A stretch of DNA of 64,000 nt, taken from Botryococcus braunii (lineage: Eukaryota; Chlorophyta; Trebouxiophyceae). Numbering within the stretch: position 1 is the first letter of the stretch; every line of letters begins with the position of its first letter. The position numbers were made by a program, and so were the translations under genes. The DNA lies in NCBI GenBank assembly GCA_002005505.1, contig MVGU01001203.1, positions 114,274 through 178,273 of the forward strand, read 5' to 3'. Of the stretch, positions 37,844-49,644 are shown in pieces. Below the pieces are notes generated by a model that worked only from the letters and a program-made list of their open reading frames with translations, did not search any database and was not told the origin of the DNA.

Positions 37844-40447
37844 TGATCTCTTCCAAGAAGCCCCTAAGCCAGTTGGCTTCCTTCACAATATGGCCGGCTG
37901 CCATAAACTAGGCTTGCACAGTTGAGGTAGCAACTGAGCTCTGCTTCTTGCTTCCCCAAACCACGGCACTACCATAGACTGATAGAACATAGCCAGTGGT
38001 GGAATACCTGTGGTCCAGGTCCCCAGCATAGTCGGCATCAACATAGCCTTCTAGCTCAGGCCCCTTTCCACCCAGAGTAAGAGCTAATTCTCTCGTATCT
38101 CTCAAGTACTTCAGCACTCGAATGGCCTCATTCCAGTGTGAGGTAGTGGGTGTCGTTCTATACCTTGACAACACTCCAACAGCCTGAGAAATGTCAGGCC
38201 GGGTCGTATTGGCAATATATAGCAACGATCCAATCAACTCACAGTATCGATGACCAGGTGGCAGTGGGGTACCTGCCCCATGTGACATACCATCTGAGGA
38301 CTTGGGTCTGCTGCTAGCCACGAAGTCCATGGACATGGGGGTATCAACCACACGCCCATCATCAGCAACACCAAACTTTTCCACAAGAGCATCAATCTTG
38401 GGAGTGCAACTCATGGAAATATTGCCCTGAACTCTATTGCGTATGACCTGACACCCCCGGAAATCATACACCTCTCCCAAATCATGGATGGTGAAGTCCT
38501 TCTTCAACAACTCTTTCCCCCACTCAATCTCTGCAACCAATCTGGCAACTATGAGAAGATCATCAACATAAACAAGAATAAAGAACCGGTTGCCATCAGG
38601 GGCCCTCCTGATGTATACACCTGCATCACTCTTGCACACACTATACCCCATCACGCTCAACTTGTCGGTCAAGGTCTTGTGCCAAGCCCGTGGGGCTTGT
38701 TTTAGACCGTATAGTGCCTTCCTGAGCTTGCACACAACCCTCGTGTTGCCATTCTCAAATCCTGGTGGTTGGGTCACATAGACCTCTTCCTCCAACTCTC
38801 CATTGAGAAAAGCCGTCTTGATATCCACTTCGTGGATCTCAAAATTCTGTGTGGCAGCCACTGCCAGCACAGCCCTCCTTGCCCCATAGCTGCTGGTGGG
38901 TGCAAATACCTCCCCAACATCTATCCCAGGGATCTGTCTACAGCCTTGGGCAACTAACCCCGCTTTAAAGCGAGTAACATTCCCATGTGCATCAATTTTA
39001 GTGGAGAATATCCAATGGACAGGAATAACCTTTTGTCCATGTGGTCTGTCCACATACTCTAGAACCTCATGGGTATCAAGGGAATCCATCTCTTCCCTCA
39101 TTGCTTGTTGCCAAAAATCCCACTGAGGGGAGCATTGGGCTTCCCTCAGGTTAGATGGCACGTGAACCTTTCCCAGCTTGACATAAGGTACATTTTGTAC
39201 CTTATGATGAGACTCTGCAGTACTGTTAGCACTCCTGGGACTATTGTCTTTTATATCCCTCTGATCATGGTTCCCAAAATAAGGTACATTTTGTACCTTA
39301 TGTTGAGATCTTGCAGTACAGCCAGAACTGCCAGAGCCCTCCCCAACTCTCTCTCTTGAACTGCTAGACTCATGCGCTCCACCATTACAATCTCTCACCT
39401 TTCTCAATGCAGGTGGAAGCTGCAGCTCTCTCTCTCTCCTGGACTCACAGCTACGTACACTACTCTGACTTTCCTGAGCTGCGCCTATTGTGTCAGGCTG
39501 CACCCCATAAGCATAATTGGCTCCCAGCTCAACTTGGCTATGTGCTTCCCTGCTGCTGGCACTTCTAGCCCACTACTCTCCTCGCTAACATCTTCTCCAA
39601 GCATAGCCTCCCCTGTCTCAACCTGCCCCAGCAAATCAGGGAGACCTACCAAGGGTGGCTCACTCACAAGTACCTGGCCTGAGCCAGGGTCATGCATGGG
39701 GACCCCTACTGAGTCCCTCCTAGCCTGGCGCTGTTCATAACGCTGATCCCTTGTGAGGGTGGTTCCTGGGGGAAGTCTATGTTGAGACTTCCCCTGGAAC
39801 CTGACCCCCTCCTGCATCTTCTGCAGTTTGTCCAGTTGCGAGTGCGCTTCGGCACCCCCCCGAGCTAAATTTTGAAGATGGCCCAGCACTGACCAGGACT
39901 GCTGTGAGGTCTCTGAAGTGGCAGGGGAACCATCCTGGCTGCTGGGGGCTCCAGCCACAGGTCCGACTGAGCTCCTCAGCCTGCTGTGATCCTCTGGAGA
40001 GCTGGCAGTGGTAGCAGGAGGTCCAGTGGGCTTGCACTCCACCACTGGGTCATCCTCTGCTTCCCAAAAATTCACGGGAATGGCTGTTGGTGAGCTGGGG
40101 ACATTGGAATTGCCTCCCCTGCCCTGCGAGGACTCTCCTGAGAGCCATTGAGAGGATCCAGGTTGCACCTTAGACATACCCACTCTCTTCCCCCCCCTCT
40201 CAAATCCTCAAGGAATGTAACGTCCCTGCTCTCTTTCCGTACACCATTGCCTACGTACACTCTATAGGCCTTAGACTGTGGGCAATACCCAGTGAACATG
40301 CCTGGAATGGTCTTTGGTGCAAACATAGACCGCTGACCTGGGGGAATGTGAACATGTGCCACACAGCCCCATGTGCGCAAGGAAGCAACATCAGGCTTTA
40401 CCCCATAGAACATCTGAGTAGGGGTCAGAGGCCTGCCTGTGGTGGGG
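37844..40447 (-). pseudogene. pol: Copia-3: truncated copia pol (integrase end to RNase H)
   Basis: Same family as Copia-1. It begins on the right inside integrase (PTTGRPLTPTQMFYGVKPDV), runs through the linker with both HKVQNVPY-type repeats (one changed to HHKVQ), reverse transcriptase with YVDD, and RNase H (GYVDADYAGDLDHRYSTT). Lesions: frameshift in a G run near 40190, one base lost near 39551 (AAGKHIA instead of AAGEARS), and TAG near 37910 where GAG encodes the Glu of QAEFMAAG. It ends within RNase H at EEI. Gag, protease and both LTRs are absent. On the right it is cut by Gypsy-R. Confidence 0.9.
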
Positions 40448-40899
40448 TGTAGTGAGGTGCCGCGTCAGCGCGACGCGTCTCACGTAGGATGTGCGCGTAG
40501 TTCATGTTTCTTCGTGCCCTTTGGGATACGAGTAGATCTCGTTGTCCTTGTGTGTAGGAAAATGACTGTAATATCCTAGTGGGTCTCCTCTCGTCATCCA
40601 TATCGCTATGCTCGCGAGAGCATCTCGTAGAGGGACGACGTAGCCGGATCCGCGCATAGGTGGACTAGGAACTCGGGTGGCGATCATTGTCTTTGGGTTT
40701 TGCTGCTACGAGTGAGACATCTAGCATTCTCTTCATTGTTCATTATATATTGTTCTTTGGAGACTCGGACGACCTGCGTGAGGAGGGCTGCGAACTTGTA
40801 ACGGATTGGAACTTCGATTTCTACCTTCGGTGTCACCCTTGCCTGATACCCTTGCTTAGCTTGTTATAAATCTTAGTTACACGTCTCACTTCGTTAAAT
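40448..40899 (+). repeat. 5' LTR of Gypsy-R1
   Basis: 452 bp from TGTAGTGAGG to TTAAAT, next to the primer site; it does not end in CA. A perfect short inverted repeat ATGCTCGCGAGAGCAT lies at 40608-40623. The LTR recurs whole or in part at 48478, 53566, 54032, 58641 and 59110. Confidence 0.9.
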
Positions 40900-40911
40900 T
40901 GGTATCGGCGA
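40900..40911 (+). other. Primer binding site of Gypsy-R1
   Basis: TGGTATCGGCGA directly after the LTR. Confidence 0.8.
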
Positions 40912-40977
40912 GGCGGTTAGAGCCTCGAACCGAAGGGAGACGTAGGGAAGGTTGTAATTGCATTGTTCCATTGCAAC

Positions 40978-42186
40978 ATGATGGCGGTTAAACGGAAAGG
41001 AAACAAGTACTCCGGTCTCCCCCTTAAAGAGAAAGAAATTTTGGAAGGTTTGGAAAAGGAAGGTATTGAAGTCGATGATCTTTTGGAAGAGTCCGAAACG
41101 GAATTGCATCTGGCCCCATCGCCCAAACCGACCACACCCAAAACGAAACCCAAACCCACTCCTTTGAAGACACCCTTGAAGAAAAATAAGACTAAATCCC
41201 TAATTCTACGGTTATTGAAGCGGATTGAGGCCTTGGAGGGAGAACGAGCATCCAAGCGGACGTCATCCACCACTAACGTCGTGCGTGTGCCTACACCAGC
41301 CATGTTTACAGGAAAAAGAGGAAGCTTCCAATTCTTTGCTAGTAAGGTGGAATCATATGTGAACATTTCAAATGTGTCAAGGGACAAGTGGGTGGCAGTC
41401 GCGCTGCAATGTATGGAGGAGCGACCTACAAAGGTTTGGGGGACATACCTCAAAAGGAAGGAAAGGGAAGGAGGTCAAACAGAGCCAACATGGGAAGACT
41501 TTAAAAATTTTATGGGAAATCGATACGACTCTACAGATTTGGTTATGGCTGCCCGGCAAAAATTAGACCATGTTTATCAAGGGCAAGAAAGCGTTGAAAG
41601 ATACATAGAAAGGTTTATTTCCTTGTTGAGTGATGTAGAAACCGAATATGACATCTGCGAAAATGATAAAATATATATGTTCCTCAAAGGCCTGAATGCT
41701 CCTATTAGAGTTGCTTGCACAGTTAACCCTCAAACTGGTGTCAGGTTCACAAGCCTCGACTCATTGTGCACTTATGTGGTGCAATATGAAAGCAACTTAA
41801 AATCAGGGGGGATGCTGAGGGGACAGGAAGGAAGGAAGGTTCTCAACGTTGTGAAGAGGACTCCAACAAGCACGCCGGCATACTTTCCGGGATTCACCCA
41901 GGGGCCTGTGCTTGGAGCCGTCGGACACAACGTTGGTGGGAAGTTAGATTCTCGGACAAGCGTCCCCTCCGAGCGCCAGTGTTATTTCTGCAAAAACTTT
42001 GGTCACGAGCAATGGCAATGTCAGGCCAAGCGGGACTACTTGCAAAGGAAGAGCAGGCGCGACAGTCAATTGCCCCCACCTCCTCCTTTCCCCTCTAATC
42101 AAGCTCGAGGTGGGCAGTGGAAGGGCCGTGGTGGCCGGGGAGCACATTGGAAGGGAAAAGGGCCGGGGCATAATCCTCAAAAGTAA
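40978..42186 (+). CDS. gag: Gypsy-R1 Gag
   Basis: Start at ATG 40978, with a second ATG next to it ([13 protein letters not shown]). About 400 residues: an acidic then Lys/Pro/Thr-rich N-terminus, a short basic helix ([19 protein letters not shown]), the Gag core ([51 protein letters not shown]) and a CCHC knuckle [14 protein letters not shown] near residue 340, then a Gly/Arg-rich tail. It ends at TAA 42184-42186; in copy R4 this codon is not a stop and Gag reads on for about 28 codons, overlapping pol. No lesion seen. Confidence 0.92.
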   Translation: MMAVKRKGNKYSGLPLKEKEILEGLEKEGIEVDDLLEESETELHLAPSPKPTTPKTKPKPTPLKTPLKKNKTKSLILRLLKRIEALEGERASKRTSSTTNVVRVPTPAMFTGKRGSFQFFASKVESYVNISNVSRDKWVAVALQCMEERPTKVWGTYLKRKEREGGQTEPTWEDFKNFMGNRYDSTDLVMAARQKLDHVYQGQESVERYIERFISLLSDVETEYDICENDKIYMFLKGLNAPIRVACTVNPQTGVRFTSLDSLCTYVVQYESNLKSGGMLRGQEGRKVLNVVKRTPTSTPAYFPGFTQGPVLGAVGHNVGGKLDSRTSVPSERQCYFCKNFGHEQWQCQAKRDYLQRKSRRDSQLPPPPPFPSNQARGGQWKGRGGRGAHWKGKGPGHNPQK

Positions 42187-42197
42187 ATTCTGAAGCC

Positions 42198-43811
42198 ATG
42201 GATGCCACTTGCTTGCATGTTTTGCACTCTCTTGTGGCCTCCAATTTGGGAAAGGAAGGGGTGAACCTTGTGGTGCCAAATGTTAGGAAGGCTGAATCTG
42301 AGATTTCCAAGTTTTTATGGGAACAAAGGTGCAACCCGTCCCTCACTTGTTGTTTCATTGTGGGAAGGAAAACTTGGAAAAGTAAGAGTCTCTATGCTCA
42401 CCGTATGCAAGGAAGGATTGTGGAAGTGTGTTCAGGAAGGAAGGGACAGGCGGTGGACATGAATGGTCAAACTAGTGTATACCCATTCTCTTTTGTATGT
42501 TGTGTGGTTCCCCCAAGACCCACACTCACCATGGGAAGTGTTACTACTGACTCTCCGCTAGCTATGACCTTTCCGGCGAATGTTAAGGGGAAAATCCTTT
42601 CAGTGTTGTTTGATAGTGGGGCATCTCATTCGTTTATTAAAAGTGATACTTTGCAAGGGCTAGGGGTGCGATACAAACCCGCATGCATATCCGTGACTCT
42701 TGCTGATGGAAGTGTGTCCGATACGAAAGGAACGGTAGATGTGTCGTTTACACTCAAGCCTGGTATAACTTCCCGTCACAACTTCATTGTAAGCCCTGCC
42801 ATGATTGATGGGGTAGACATGATTTTGGGGCAGGACTGGATGGAAGAAAGAGGAGTCTCAATTGATTTTTGTGTAAAGGCTGCTCAATTTAGACATCATG
42901 GGAAGTGGGTCACCCTAAAACACGCAAATTCATCGTTGCCAGTGGGGCCAGAACTTGTTTGGGGTTTACAAGCACAAGAGAGGAAGGAAGGAAGGAAGGA
43001 TAGGAATGGAAAAGGATGGAAGGGTCAAGATGTTTGGAAGGTTTGTTTGTATACTGTGCTTGTGAATGAGCAGGCTGAACTGGTGGACATCACCGGGGAG
43101 GACGCCTCAAGTGAGGCCGACTTGGCGGACACCGACAAATCTATGGACGACACCCCCGTCGTCACAAAACCCCCCAGTAGTACCGGTATGACTTTCACTC
43201 ATCAAATAAATGACATGTTGGAAGGCAAGCCACAGGCCCTGAAAGACTTGTTACTTGCAAATGAGGACTTGTTTGCAAAACAACTCCCGGGGTTACCCCC
43301 GGAGCGGGAAGTGTTTCACACAATAAATTTGGAAGAAGGACATCGGCCCCCCAATAGGCCCGCGTACCGTCTTGCTCCAAGTGAGCTTGCGGAATGCGAA
43401 AAAACGGTTGATGAGTTGTTAAAATTGGGATTGATCAGGCCAAGTTGCTCACCATTTGCATCACCTGTTTTGTTTGTTAGAAAGAAGGATGGAAGTTTGC
43501 GTATGGTAATAGACTACCGTCCCCTGAATAAAATTACCATCTCGGATAGGTACCCTCTCCCCAGAATTGACGATCTGTTGGATAGGCTTAAGGGAGCCAA
43601 GGTGTTTTCGAGCTTGGACTTGTTGTCTGGGTACCATCAAGTGCGACTTCGCAAGGAGGATGTGCCTAAAACTGCCTTCAGGACCCCTTTTGGCTTGTAC
43701 GAATTTCTTGTACTTCCCTTTGGTTTGACCAACGCGCCCGCGACATTTCAACGGCTTATGAATGAGGTTTTTCACGACTTTATAAGGGAAGGCTTTGTGG
43801 TTGTATACTAG
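42198..43811 (+). CDS. pol: Gypsy-R1 protease and reverse transcriptase up to a stop in the YLDD motif
   Basis: Pol lies in the -1 frame relative to gag. Retropepsin: [15 protein letters not shown] (Asp at 42612-42614) and [13 protein letters not shown]. Reverse transcriptase: [53 protein letters not shown] and [19 protein letters not shown] at 43809-43811 replaces the Leu codon (TTG in R4 and R6) of the catalytic YLDD, so no active enzyme can be made from this copy. Confidence 0.92.
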   Translation: MDATCLHVLHSLVASNLGKEGVNLVVPNVRKAESEISKFLWEQRCNPSLTCCFIVGRKTWKSKSLYAHRMQGRIVEVCSGRKGQAVDMNGQTSVYPFSFVCCVVPPRPTLTMGSVTTDSPLAMTFPANVKGKILSVLFDSGASHSFIKSDTLQGLGVRYKPACISVTLADGSVSDTKGTVDVSFTLKPGITSRHNFIVSPAMIDGVDMILGQDWMEERGVSIDFCVKAAQFRHHGKWVTLKHANSSLPVGPELVWGLQAQERKEGRKDRNGKGWKGQDVWKVCLYTVLVNEQAELVDITGEDASSEADLADTDKSMDDTPVVTKPPSSTGMTFTHQINDMLEGKPQALKDLLLANEDLFAKQLPGLPPEREVFHTINLEEGHRPPNRPAYRLAPSELAECEKTVDELLKLGLIRPSCSPFASPVLFVRKKDGSLRMVIDYRPLNKITISDRYPLPRIDDLLDRLKGAKVFSSLDLLSGYHQVRLRKEDVPKTAFRTPFGLYEFLVLPFGLTNAPATFQRLMNEVFHDFIREGFVVVY

Positions 43812-45308
43812 GATGATGTGCTCATTTATAGCAAAACGGAAGAGGAACACCTTCTGCAGTTGGACAGAGTTTTCACCCGTCTACGCGAACATCAACTCCT
43901 GGCAAAACTTGTCAAATGCTCTTTCTTTGAGAAACAATTGAAATACTTGGGACACATCATTGGGGAAAATGGGTTGGAAGTGGATATGGATAAAGTCAAG
44001 GTGGTGCAGGAGTGGCCTACGCCCACAAACGTAACGGAAGTTAGGAGGTTTCTTGGGTTGTCTAATTACTTTCGAAAGTTTATTCAGAACTACAGTATCC
44101 TGGCAACCCCATTGACAGCTCTCTCTGGGGCAAAAGCACCTTGGAAGTGGGGACAGGAACAACAGGAAGCATTTGACAACATAAAGGAAGCTTTGGTAAG
44201 TGCCCCTATCTTAACACTCCCGGACGTACGTCGGCCATTTAAGGTAGTGTGCGATGCATGCGATTACGGCGTGGGAGCTGTGCTATTTCAAGATGGGAAG
44301 GTTTGTGCGTATTTCAGTAAAAAGTTGGGAGCAAGCGAGAGGAACTACAGTGCCACGGAACGGGAGTTATTGGCTGTAGTGTATGCTCTCACGGAATGGA
44401 GATGTTATTTGTTAGGTAAGCCAGTAACGGTGGTGACGGATCACAAGTGCAACACCTTCTTGGGTCAACAGGTGGGGCTTAGTCCTCGGAGGGCTCGGTG
44501 GGCCGAGCGCCTGCAGGAGTTTGAGATTGAATGGGTATGGGAACCGGGCAAGACCAACATTGCGGATCCGCTCTCCAGGTGTCACTTCACTCAACACCCT
44601 GGACCTGGGGGGAGGGACAATGGGGCTGCTGTGGCCGGGGCTGCCCTCCGGCGCAAGCGTCGGCGCACCAGTCCGGACTCCCTCACCCCCTCCAGCCGGG
44701 ATGTCGAGGGTACCCTCACAGCTCGGGCCCGCAAGGTCCCCAAGGTCACGCTCCCGGGGCCCGCTCACGAGACCCCAAGCTCCCTCGGCACGATGGAGCA
44801 AATCGGGTTGGCCAGCCCGAGTGAGCTTACCCGCGAGACCGATGGGTACGAATCCCTACTTGGCAAACTTGAGAAGGCTTACACATACGATCCGTGGTTG
44901 GCAGCGCGTGCGAATAGAAGGAAGGTTAGTCTAAAGGGAGGCTTTTGGGAGAGGAATGGACGGAAATACGTTCCTGCATTGTTTGAGGAAAGGAAAGATG
45001 GGGAACTTGTCGTGGAGAACCTACGACGTGGAATTTTGGAAGCTTTACATGATCCACCTCATGTTGGTCACCCTGGAGTAACTCGCATGTACGAGCTTGT
45101 AACAAGGGAATGGTATTGGCCGGGAATGTATGAGGATGTCAAAGCCTATGTTGCTCATTGTGACTCTTGTCAACGAGTCAAGGCTCGGAATACTTTGCCT
45201 GCTGGTCTTCTTCACCCCTTACAAATACCGGCAAGGAAGTGGCAAAGTGTGTCTATGGACTTTATTACCAACCTCCCACAGACCCCAAGTGGAAATGATG
45301 CTATTTGA
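43812..45308 (+). pseudogene. pol: Gypsy-R1 reverse transcriptase thumb, RNase H and integrase N-terminus
   Basis: Same frame after the TAG. Shows FLGLSNYFRKFIQNYSILA, RNase H (FKVVCDACDYGVGAVLFQ, ATERELLAVVYALTEW, VVTDHKCNTF, PGKTNIADPLSR), a linker (RKRRRTSPDSLTPSS), and the integrase zinc domain ([29 protein letters not shown]) plus the first catalytic Asp (VSMDFITNLP). TGA at 45306-45308 follows NDAI, where related elements have a large residue before VVDRLSKYAHF. Confidence 0.9.
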
Positions 45309-46161
45309 TTTGTTGTGGATAGGCTTAGCAAGTATGCTCATTTTGCTGCTACAACAATGAATGCTGATGCTTATACTCTAGCACAATTGTTAAGGACATG
45401 GGTGTGGATGTATCGTGGATCCCGGGTGTGGTGGCATTGTGGATCACAAGCCACTCACTGGCGAACGCGGCCGCACTCTGGACGATCCGAACGAGCCAAA
45501 TGAGGATAGCTGGAAATAACTTGCACAGGTCACGCGTTGTTGCCACAAGAAAGTGGAAGAATACAGAGAGAGTCACGGGCTCCCGCCATTGCCTCCCAAG
45601 GGCACGACTCCTAGGGTCCACCCTTAGGGTCCCGTCGACCGGTTGGCCCTCCTTGGAGGGGTCTCTCTGTATGGCCATATGGACTTTGGATAGGCTAGGG
45701 TAAGGCTGCCTTACCCGGTAGGGTTGACCATGGGTCCCTTACCTGGATAGATTTTTGTGCACATTAGGTGTATGGCCTTTTCACTTCACTACCACACCTG
45801 ATCAATATGGTGCAATACTGGCGTAATACTGGACTATATGTGGAAATTGGACTCCCCTTGGACTCTGGACTTTTGGACATCTGGACTTTTACCTCTGCCC
45901 TTGTGTCTCATTTTGGCTGTTCATCATGTGGACTTTCGTTTTTCTTTCAGTGTTTTGTCTTTTGTTCTGTTAGTCATGCCTGATCCTTGTTCTTCTTGCA
46001 TTATGGTGGGGACCCCGATACGCAGCATTCGGCTGGGGTCTGGCAACACGGGAGGCGGGTTGCCCGTAGGTCTAAGTCTGAGTCTCCGCATGTTGGAAGG
46101 TCTTTCTGTTCCTTTGTTTGCCTTGTCTGTTTGTTGTTGCGCTCTGCCTTCTGCGCGGGGA
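45309..46161 (+). other. Gypsy-R1 integrase remnant and 3' region
   Basis: After the TGA the frame goes on as FVVDRLSKYAHFAATT...AYTLAQLL, then changes to unrelated sequence; the second Asp, the Glu and any C-terminal module are missing in every copy. The following 650 bp have no recognised gene. Reading frames of 70-160 codons recur in all copies, but the copies are too alike to show selection. A run of TGGACT words lies near 45850-45893. Confidence 0.7.
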
Positions 46162-47338
46162 CATCCCCACTTCCGTTTTGCTATAAATGAGCACATCATC
46201 CAAGTATACAACCAAAAAGCCTTCCCTTATAAAGTCGTGAAAAACCTCATTCATAAGCCGTTGAAATGTCGCGGGCGCGTTGGTCAAACCAAAGGGAAGT
46301 ACAAGAAATTCGTACAAGCCAAAAGGGGTCCTGAAGGCAGTTTTAGGCACATCCTCCTTGCGAAGTCGCACTTGATGGTACCCAGACAACAAGTCCAAGC
46401 TCGAAAACACCTTGGCTCCCTTAAGCCTATCCAACAGATCGTCAATTCTGGGGAGATGGTACCTATCCGAGATGGTAATTTTATTCAGGGGACGGTAGTC
46501 TATTACCATACGCAAACTTCCATCCTTCTTTCTAACAAACAAAACAGGTGATGCAAATGGTGAGCAACTTGGCCTGATCAATCCCAATTTTAACAACTCA
46601 TCAACCGTTTTTTCGCATTCCGCAAGCTCACTTGGAGCAAGACGGTACGCGGGCCTATTGGGGGGCCGATGTCCTTCTTCCAAATTTATTGTGTGAAACA
46701 CTTCCCGCTCCGGGGGTAACCCCGGGAGTTGTTTTGCAAACAAGTCCTCATTTGCAAGTAACAAGTCTTTCAGGGCCTGTGGCTTGCCTTCCAACATGTC
46801 ATTTATTTGATGAGTGAAAGTCATACCGGTACTACTGGGGGGTTTTGTGACGACGGGGGTGTCGTCCATAGATTTGTCGGTGTCCGCCAGGTCGGCCTCA
46901 CTTGAGGCGTCCTCCCCGGTGATGTCCACCAGTTCAGCCTGCTCATTCACAAGCACAGTATACAAACAAACCTTCCAAACATCTTGTCCCTTCCATCCTT
47001 TTCCATTCCTATCCTTCCTTCCTTCCTTCCTCTCTTGTGCTTGTAAACCCCAAACAAGTTTTGGCCCCACTGGCAACGATGAATTTGCGTGTTTTAGGGT
47101 GACCCACTTCCCATTATGTCTAAATTGAGCAGCCTTTACACAAAAATCAATTGAGACTCCTCTTTCTTCCATCCAGTCCTGCCCCAAAATCATGTCTACC
47201 CCATCAATCATGGCAGGGCTTACAATGAAGTTGTGACGGGAAGTTATACCAAGCTTGAGTGTAAACGACACATCTACCGTTCCTTTCGTATCGGACACAC
47301 TTCCATCAGCAAGAGTCACGGATATGCATGCGGGCCGG
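46162..47338 (-). pseudogene. pol: Gypsy-R2: inverted protease-reverse transcriptase fragment
   Basis: Minus-strand copy of the segment at about 42680-43860 of R1: end of protease ([27 protein letters not shown]), linker, and reverse transcriptase to [18 protein letters not shown] is intact here. Junctions carry short unmatched bases: about 8 at 46162-46169 (making GGGGACATCCCC) and about 8 at 47331-47338. No LTR lies at either end, so it did not arrive by ordinary integration. Confidence 0.88.
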
Positions 47339-48477
47339 ATGTGATCCACCTCATGTTGGTCACCCTGGAGTAACTCGCATGTACGAGCTTGTAACAAGGG
47401 AATGGTATTGGCCGGGAATGTATGAGGATGTCAAAGCCTATGTTGCTCATTGTGACTCTTGTCAACGAGTCAAGGCTCGGAATACTTTGCCTGCTGGTCT
47501 TCTTCACCCCTTACAAATACCGGCAAGGAAGTGGCAAAGTGTGTCTATGGACTTTATTACCGACCTCCCACAGACCCCAAGTGGAAATGATGCTATTTGA
47601 TTTGTTGTGGATAGGCTTAGCAAGTATGCTCATTTTGCTGCTACAACAATGAATGCTGATGCTTATACTCTAGCACAATTGTTAAGGACATGGGTGTGGA
47701 TGTATCGTGGATCCCGGGTGTGGTGGCATTGTGGATCACAAGCCACTCACTGGCGAACGCGGCCGCACTCTGGACGATCCGAACGAGCCAAATGAGGATA
47801 GCTGGAAATAACTTGCACAGGTCACGCGTTGTTGCCACAAGAAAGTGGAAGAATACAGAGAGAGTCACGGGCTCCCGCCATTGCCTCCCAAGGGCACGAC
47901 TCCTAGGGTCCACCCTTAGGGTCCCGTCGACCGGTTGGCCCTCCTTGGAGGGGTCTCTCTGTATGGCCATATGGACTTTGGATAGGCTAGGGTAAGGCTG
48001 CCTTACCCGGTAGGGTTGACCATGGGTCCCTTACCTGGATAGATTTTTGTGCACATTAGGTGTATGGCCTTTTCACTTCACTACCACACCTGATCAATAT
48101 GGTGCAATACTGGCGTAATACTGGACTATATGTGGAAATTGGACTCCCCTTGGACTCTGGACTTTTGGACATCTGGACTTTTACCTCTGCCCTTGTGTCT
48201 CATTTTGGCTGTTCATCATGTGGACTTTCGTTTTTCTTTCAGTGTTTTGTCTTTTGTTCTGTTAGTCATGCCTGATCCTTGTTCTTCTTGCATTATGGTG
48301 GGGACCCCGATACGCAGCATTCGGCTGGGGTCTGGCAACACGGGAGGCGGGTTGCCCGTAGGTCTAAGTCTGAGTCTCCGCATGTTGGAAGGTCTTTCTG
48401 TTCCTTTGTTTGCCTTGTCTGTTTGTTGTTGCGCTCTGCCTTCTGCGCGGGGACGCACAGGAATAAGGGGGGGAGTA
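47339..48477 (+). pseudogene. pol: Gypsy-R3: integrase N-terminus and 3' region fragment
   Basis: Starts at the integrase zinc domain ([17 protein letters not shown]) and repeats R1 from 45052 on, including the TGA after NDAI (47598-47600), truncated integrase and the 3' region. It reaches the purine tract AATAAGGGGGGGAGTA (48462-48477) before the LTR. Confidence 0.88.
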
Positions 48478-48759
48478 TGTAGTGAGGTGCCGCGTCAGCG
48501 CGACGCGTCTCACGTAGGATGTGCGCGTAGTTCATGTTTCTTCGTGCCCTTTGGGATACGAGTAGATCTCGTTGTCCTTGTGTGTAGGAAAATGACTGTA
48601 ATATCCTAGTGGGTCTCCTCTCGTCATCCATATCGCTATGCTCGCGAGAGCATCTCGTAGAGGGACGACGTAGCCGGATCCGCGCATAGGTGGACTAGGA
48701 ACTCGGGTGGCGATCATTGTCTTTGGGTTTTGCTGCTACGAGTGAGACATCTAGCATTC
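48478..48759 (+). repeat. Truncated Gypsy-R LTR (R3/R4 junction)
   Basis: First 282 bp of the 452 bp LTR, ending at CTAGCATTC, then joined directly to the middle of gag (equivalent to about 41382 in R1). The LTR end, primer site, leader and first 130 Gag codons are deleted. Confidence 0.9.
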
Positions 48760-49644
48760 AAAGACAAGTGGGTGGCAGTCGCGCTGCAATGTATGGAGGA
48801 GCGACCTACAAAGGTTTGGGGGACATACCTCAAAAGGAAGGAAAGGGAAGGAGGTCAAACAGAGCCAACATGGGAAGACTTTAAAAATTTTATGGGAAAT
48901 CGATACGACTCTACAGATTTGGTTATGGCTGCCCGGCAAAAATTAGACCATGTTTATCAAGGGCAAGAAAGCGTTGAAAGATACATAGAAAGGTTTATTT
49001 CCTTGTTGAGTGATGTAGAAACCGAATATGACATCTGCGAAAATGATAAAATATATATGTTCCTCAAAGGCCTGAATGCTCCTATTAGAGTTGCTTGCAC
49101 AGTTAACCCTCAAACTGGTGTCAGGTTCACAAGCCTCGACTCATTGTGCACTTATGTGGTGCAATATGAAAGCAACTTAAAATCAGGGGGGATGCTGAGG
49201 GGACAGGAAGGAAGGAAGGTTCTCAACGTTGTGAAGAGGACTCCAACAAGCACGCCGGCATACTTTCCGGGATTCACCCAGGGGCCTGTGCTTGGAGCCG
49301 TCGGACACACCGTTGGTGGGAAGTTAGATTCTCGGACAAGCGTCCCCTCCGAGCGCCAGTGTTATTTCTGCAAAAACTTTGGTCACGAGCAATGGCAATG
49401 TCAGGCCAAGCGGGACTACTTGCAAAGGAAGAGCAGGCGCGACAGTCAATTGCCCCCACCTCCTCCTTTCCCCTCTAATCAAGCTCGAGGTGGGCAGTGG
49501 AAGGGCCGTGGTGGCCGGGGAGCACATTGGAAGGGAAAAGGGGCGGGGCATAATCCTCCAAAGTTAATTCTGAAGCCATGGATGCCACTTGCTTGCATGT
49601 TTTGCACTCTCTTGTGGCCTCCAAATTGGGAAAGGAAGGTGTGA
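48760..49644 (+). pseudogene. gag: Gypsy-R4 gag, N-terminally truncated
   Basis: Reads [20 protein letters not shown] onward with intact core and CCHC knuckle. The frame happens to open upstream in the LTR fragment (ATG 48730), which would give a chimeric start. It lacks the R1 stop and ends at TGA 49642-49644, overlapping the pol frame (ATG 49578) by 67 bp; pol is in the -1 frame, the usual arrangement for ribosomal frameshifting in gypsy elements. Confidence 0.87.

Larger units (their letters stand above)
40448..46161 (+). mobile_element. Gypsy-R1: most complete Gypsy-R copy (LTR, gag, pol), 3' end rearranged
   Basis: The LTR begins TGTAGTGAGG exactly where Copia-3 stops. Order: LTR, primer site, gag, protease-RT-RNase H, truncated integrase, 3' region. 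At 46161 the sequence switches to the opposite strand of the same family before the 3' LTR is reached, so this copy lacks its own 3' LTR. Confidence 0.9.

Noticed and set aside
44521..44934. Open frames of 97-137 codons overlapping the Gypsy-R RNase H-integrase linker on both strands, repeated in each copy
   Set aside because: They are out of frame with conserved pol motifs and recur only because the copies are nearly identical; the GC-rich linker lacks stops.
45450..45500. Restriction-site-like words (GGATCCCGGG, GCGGCCGC) as cloning vector remains
   Set aside because: They are part of the element 3' region and occur identically in every copy and on both strands.
45398..46161. A 101-codon frame (MGVDVSWIPGVVALW) and a 159-codon frame in the Gypsy-R 3' region as accessory genes
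   Set aside because: Present in all copies but the copies are too similar to show selection; no known domain, and small indels in R6 and R7 alter the 159-codon frame.
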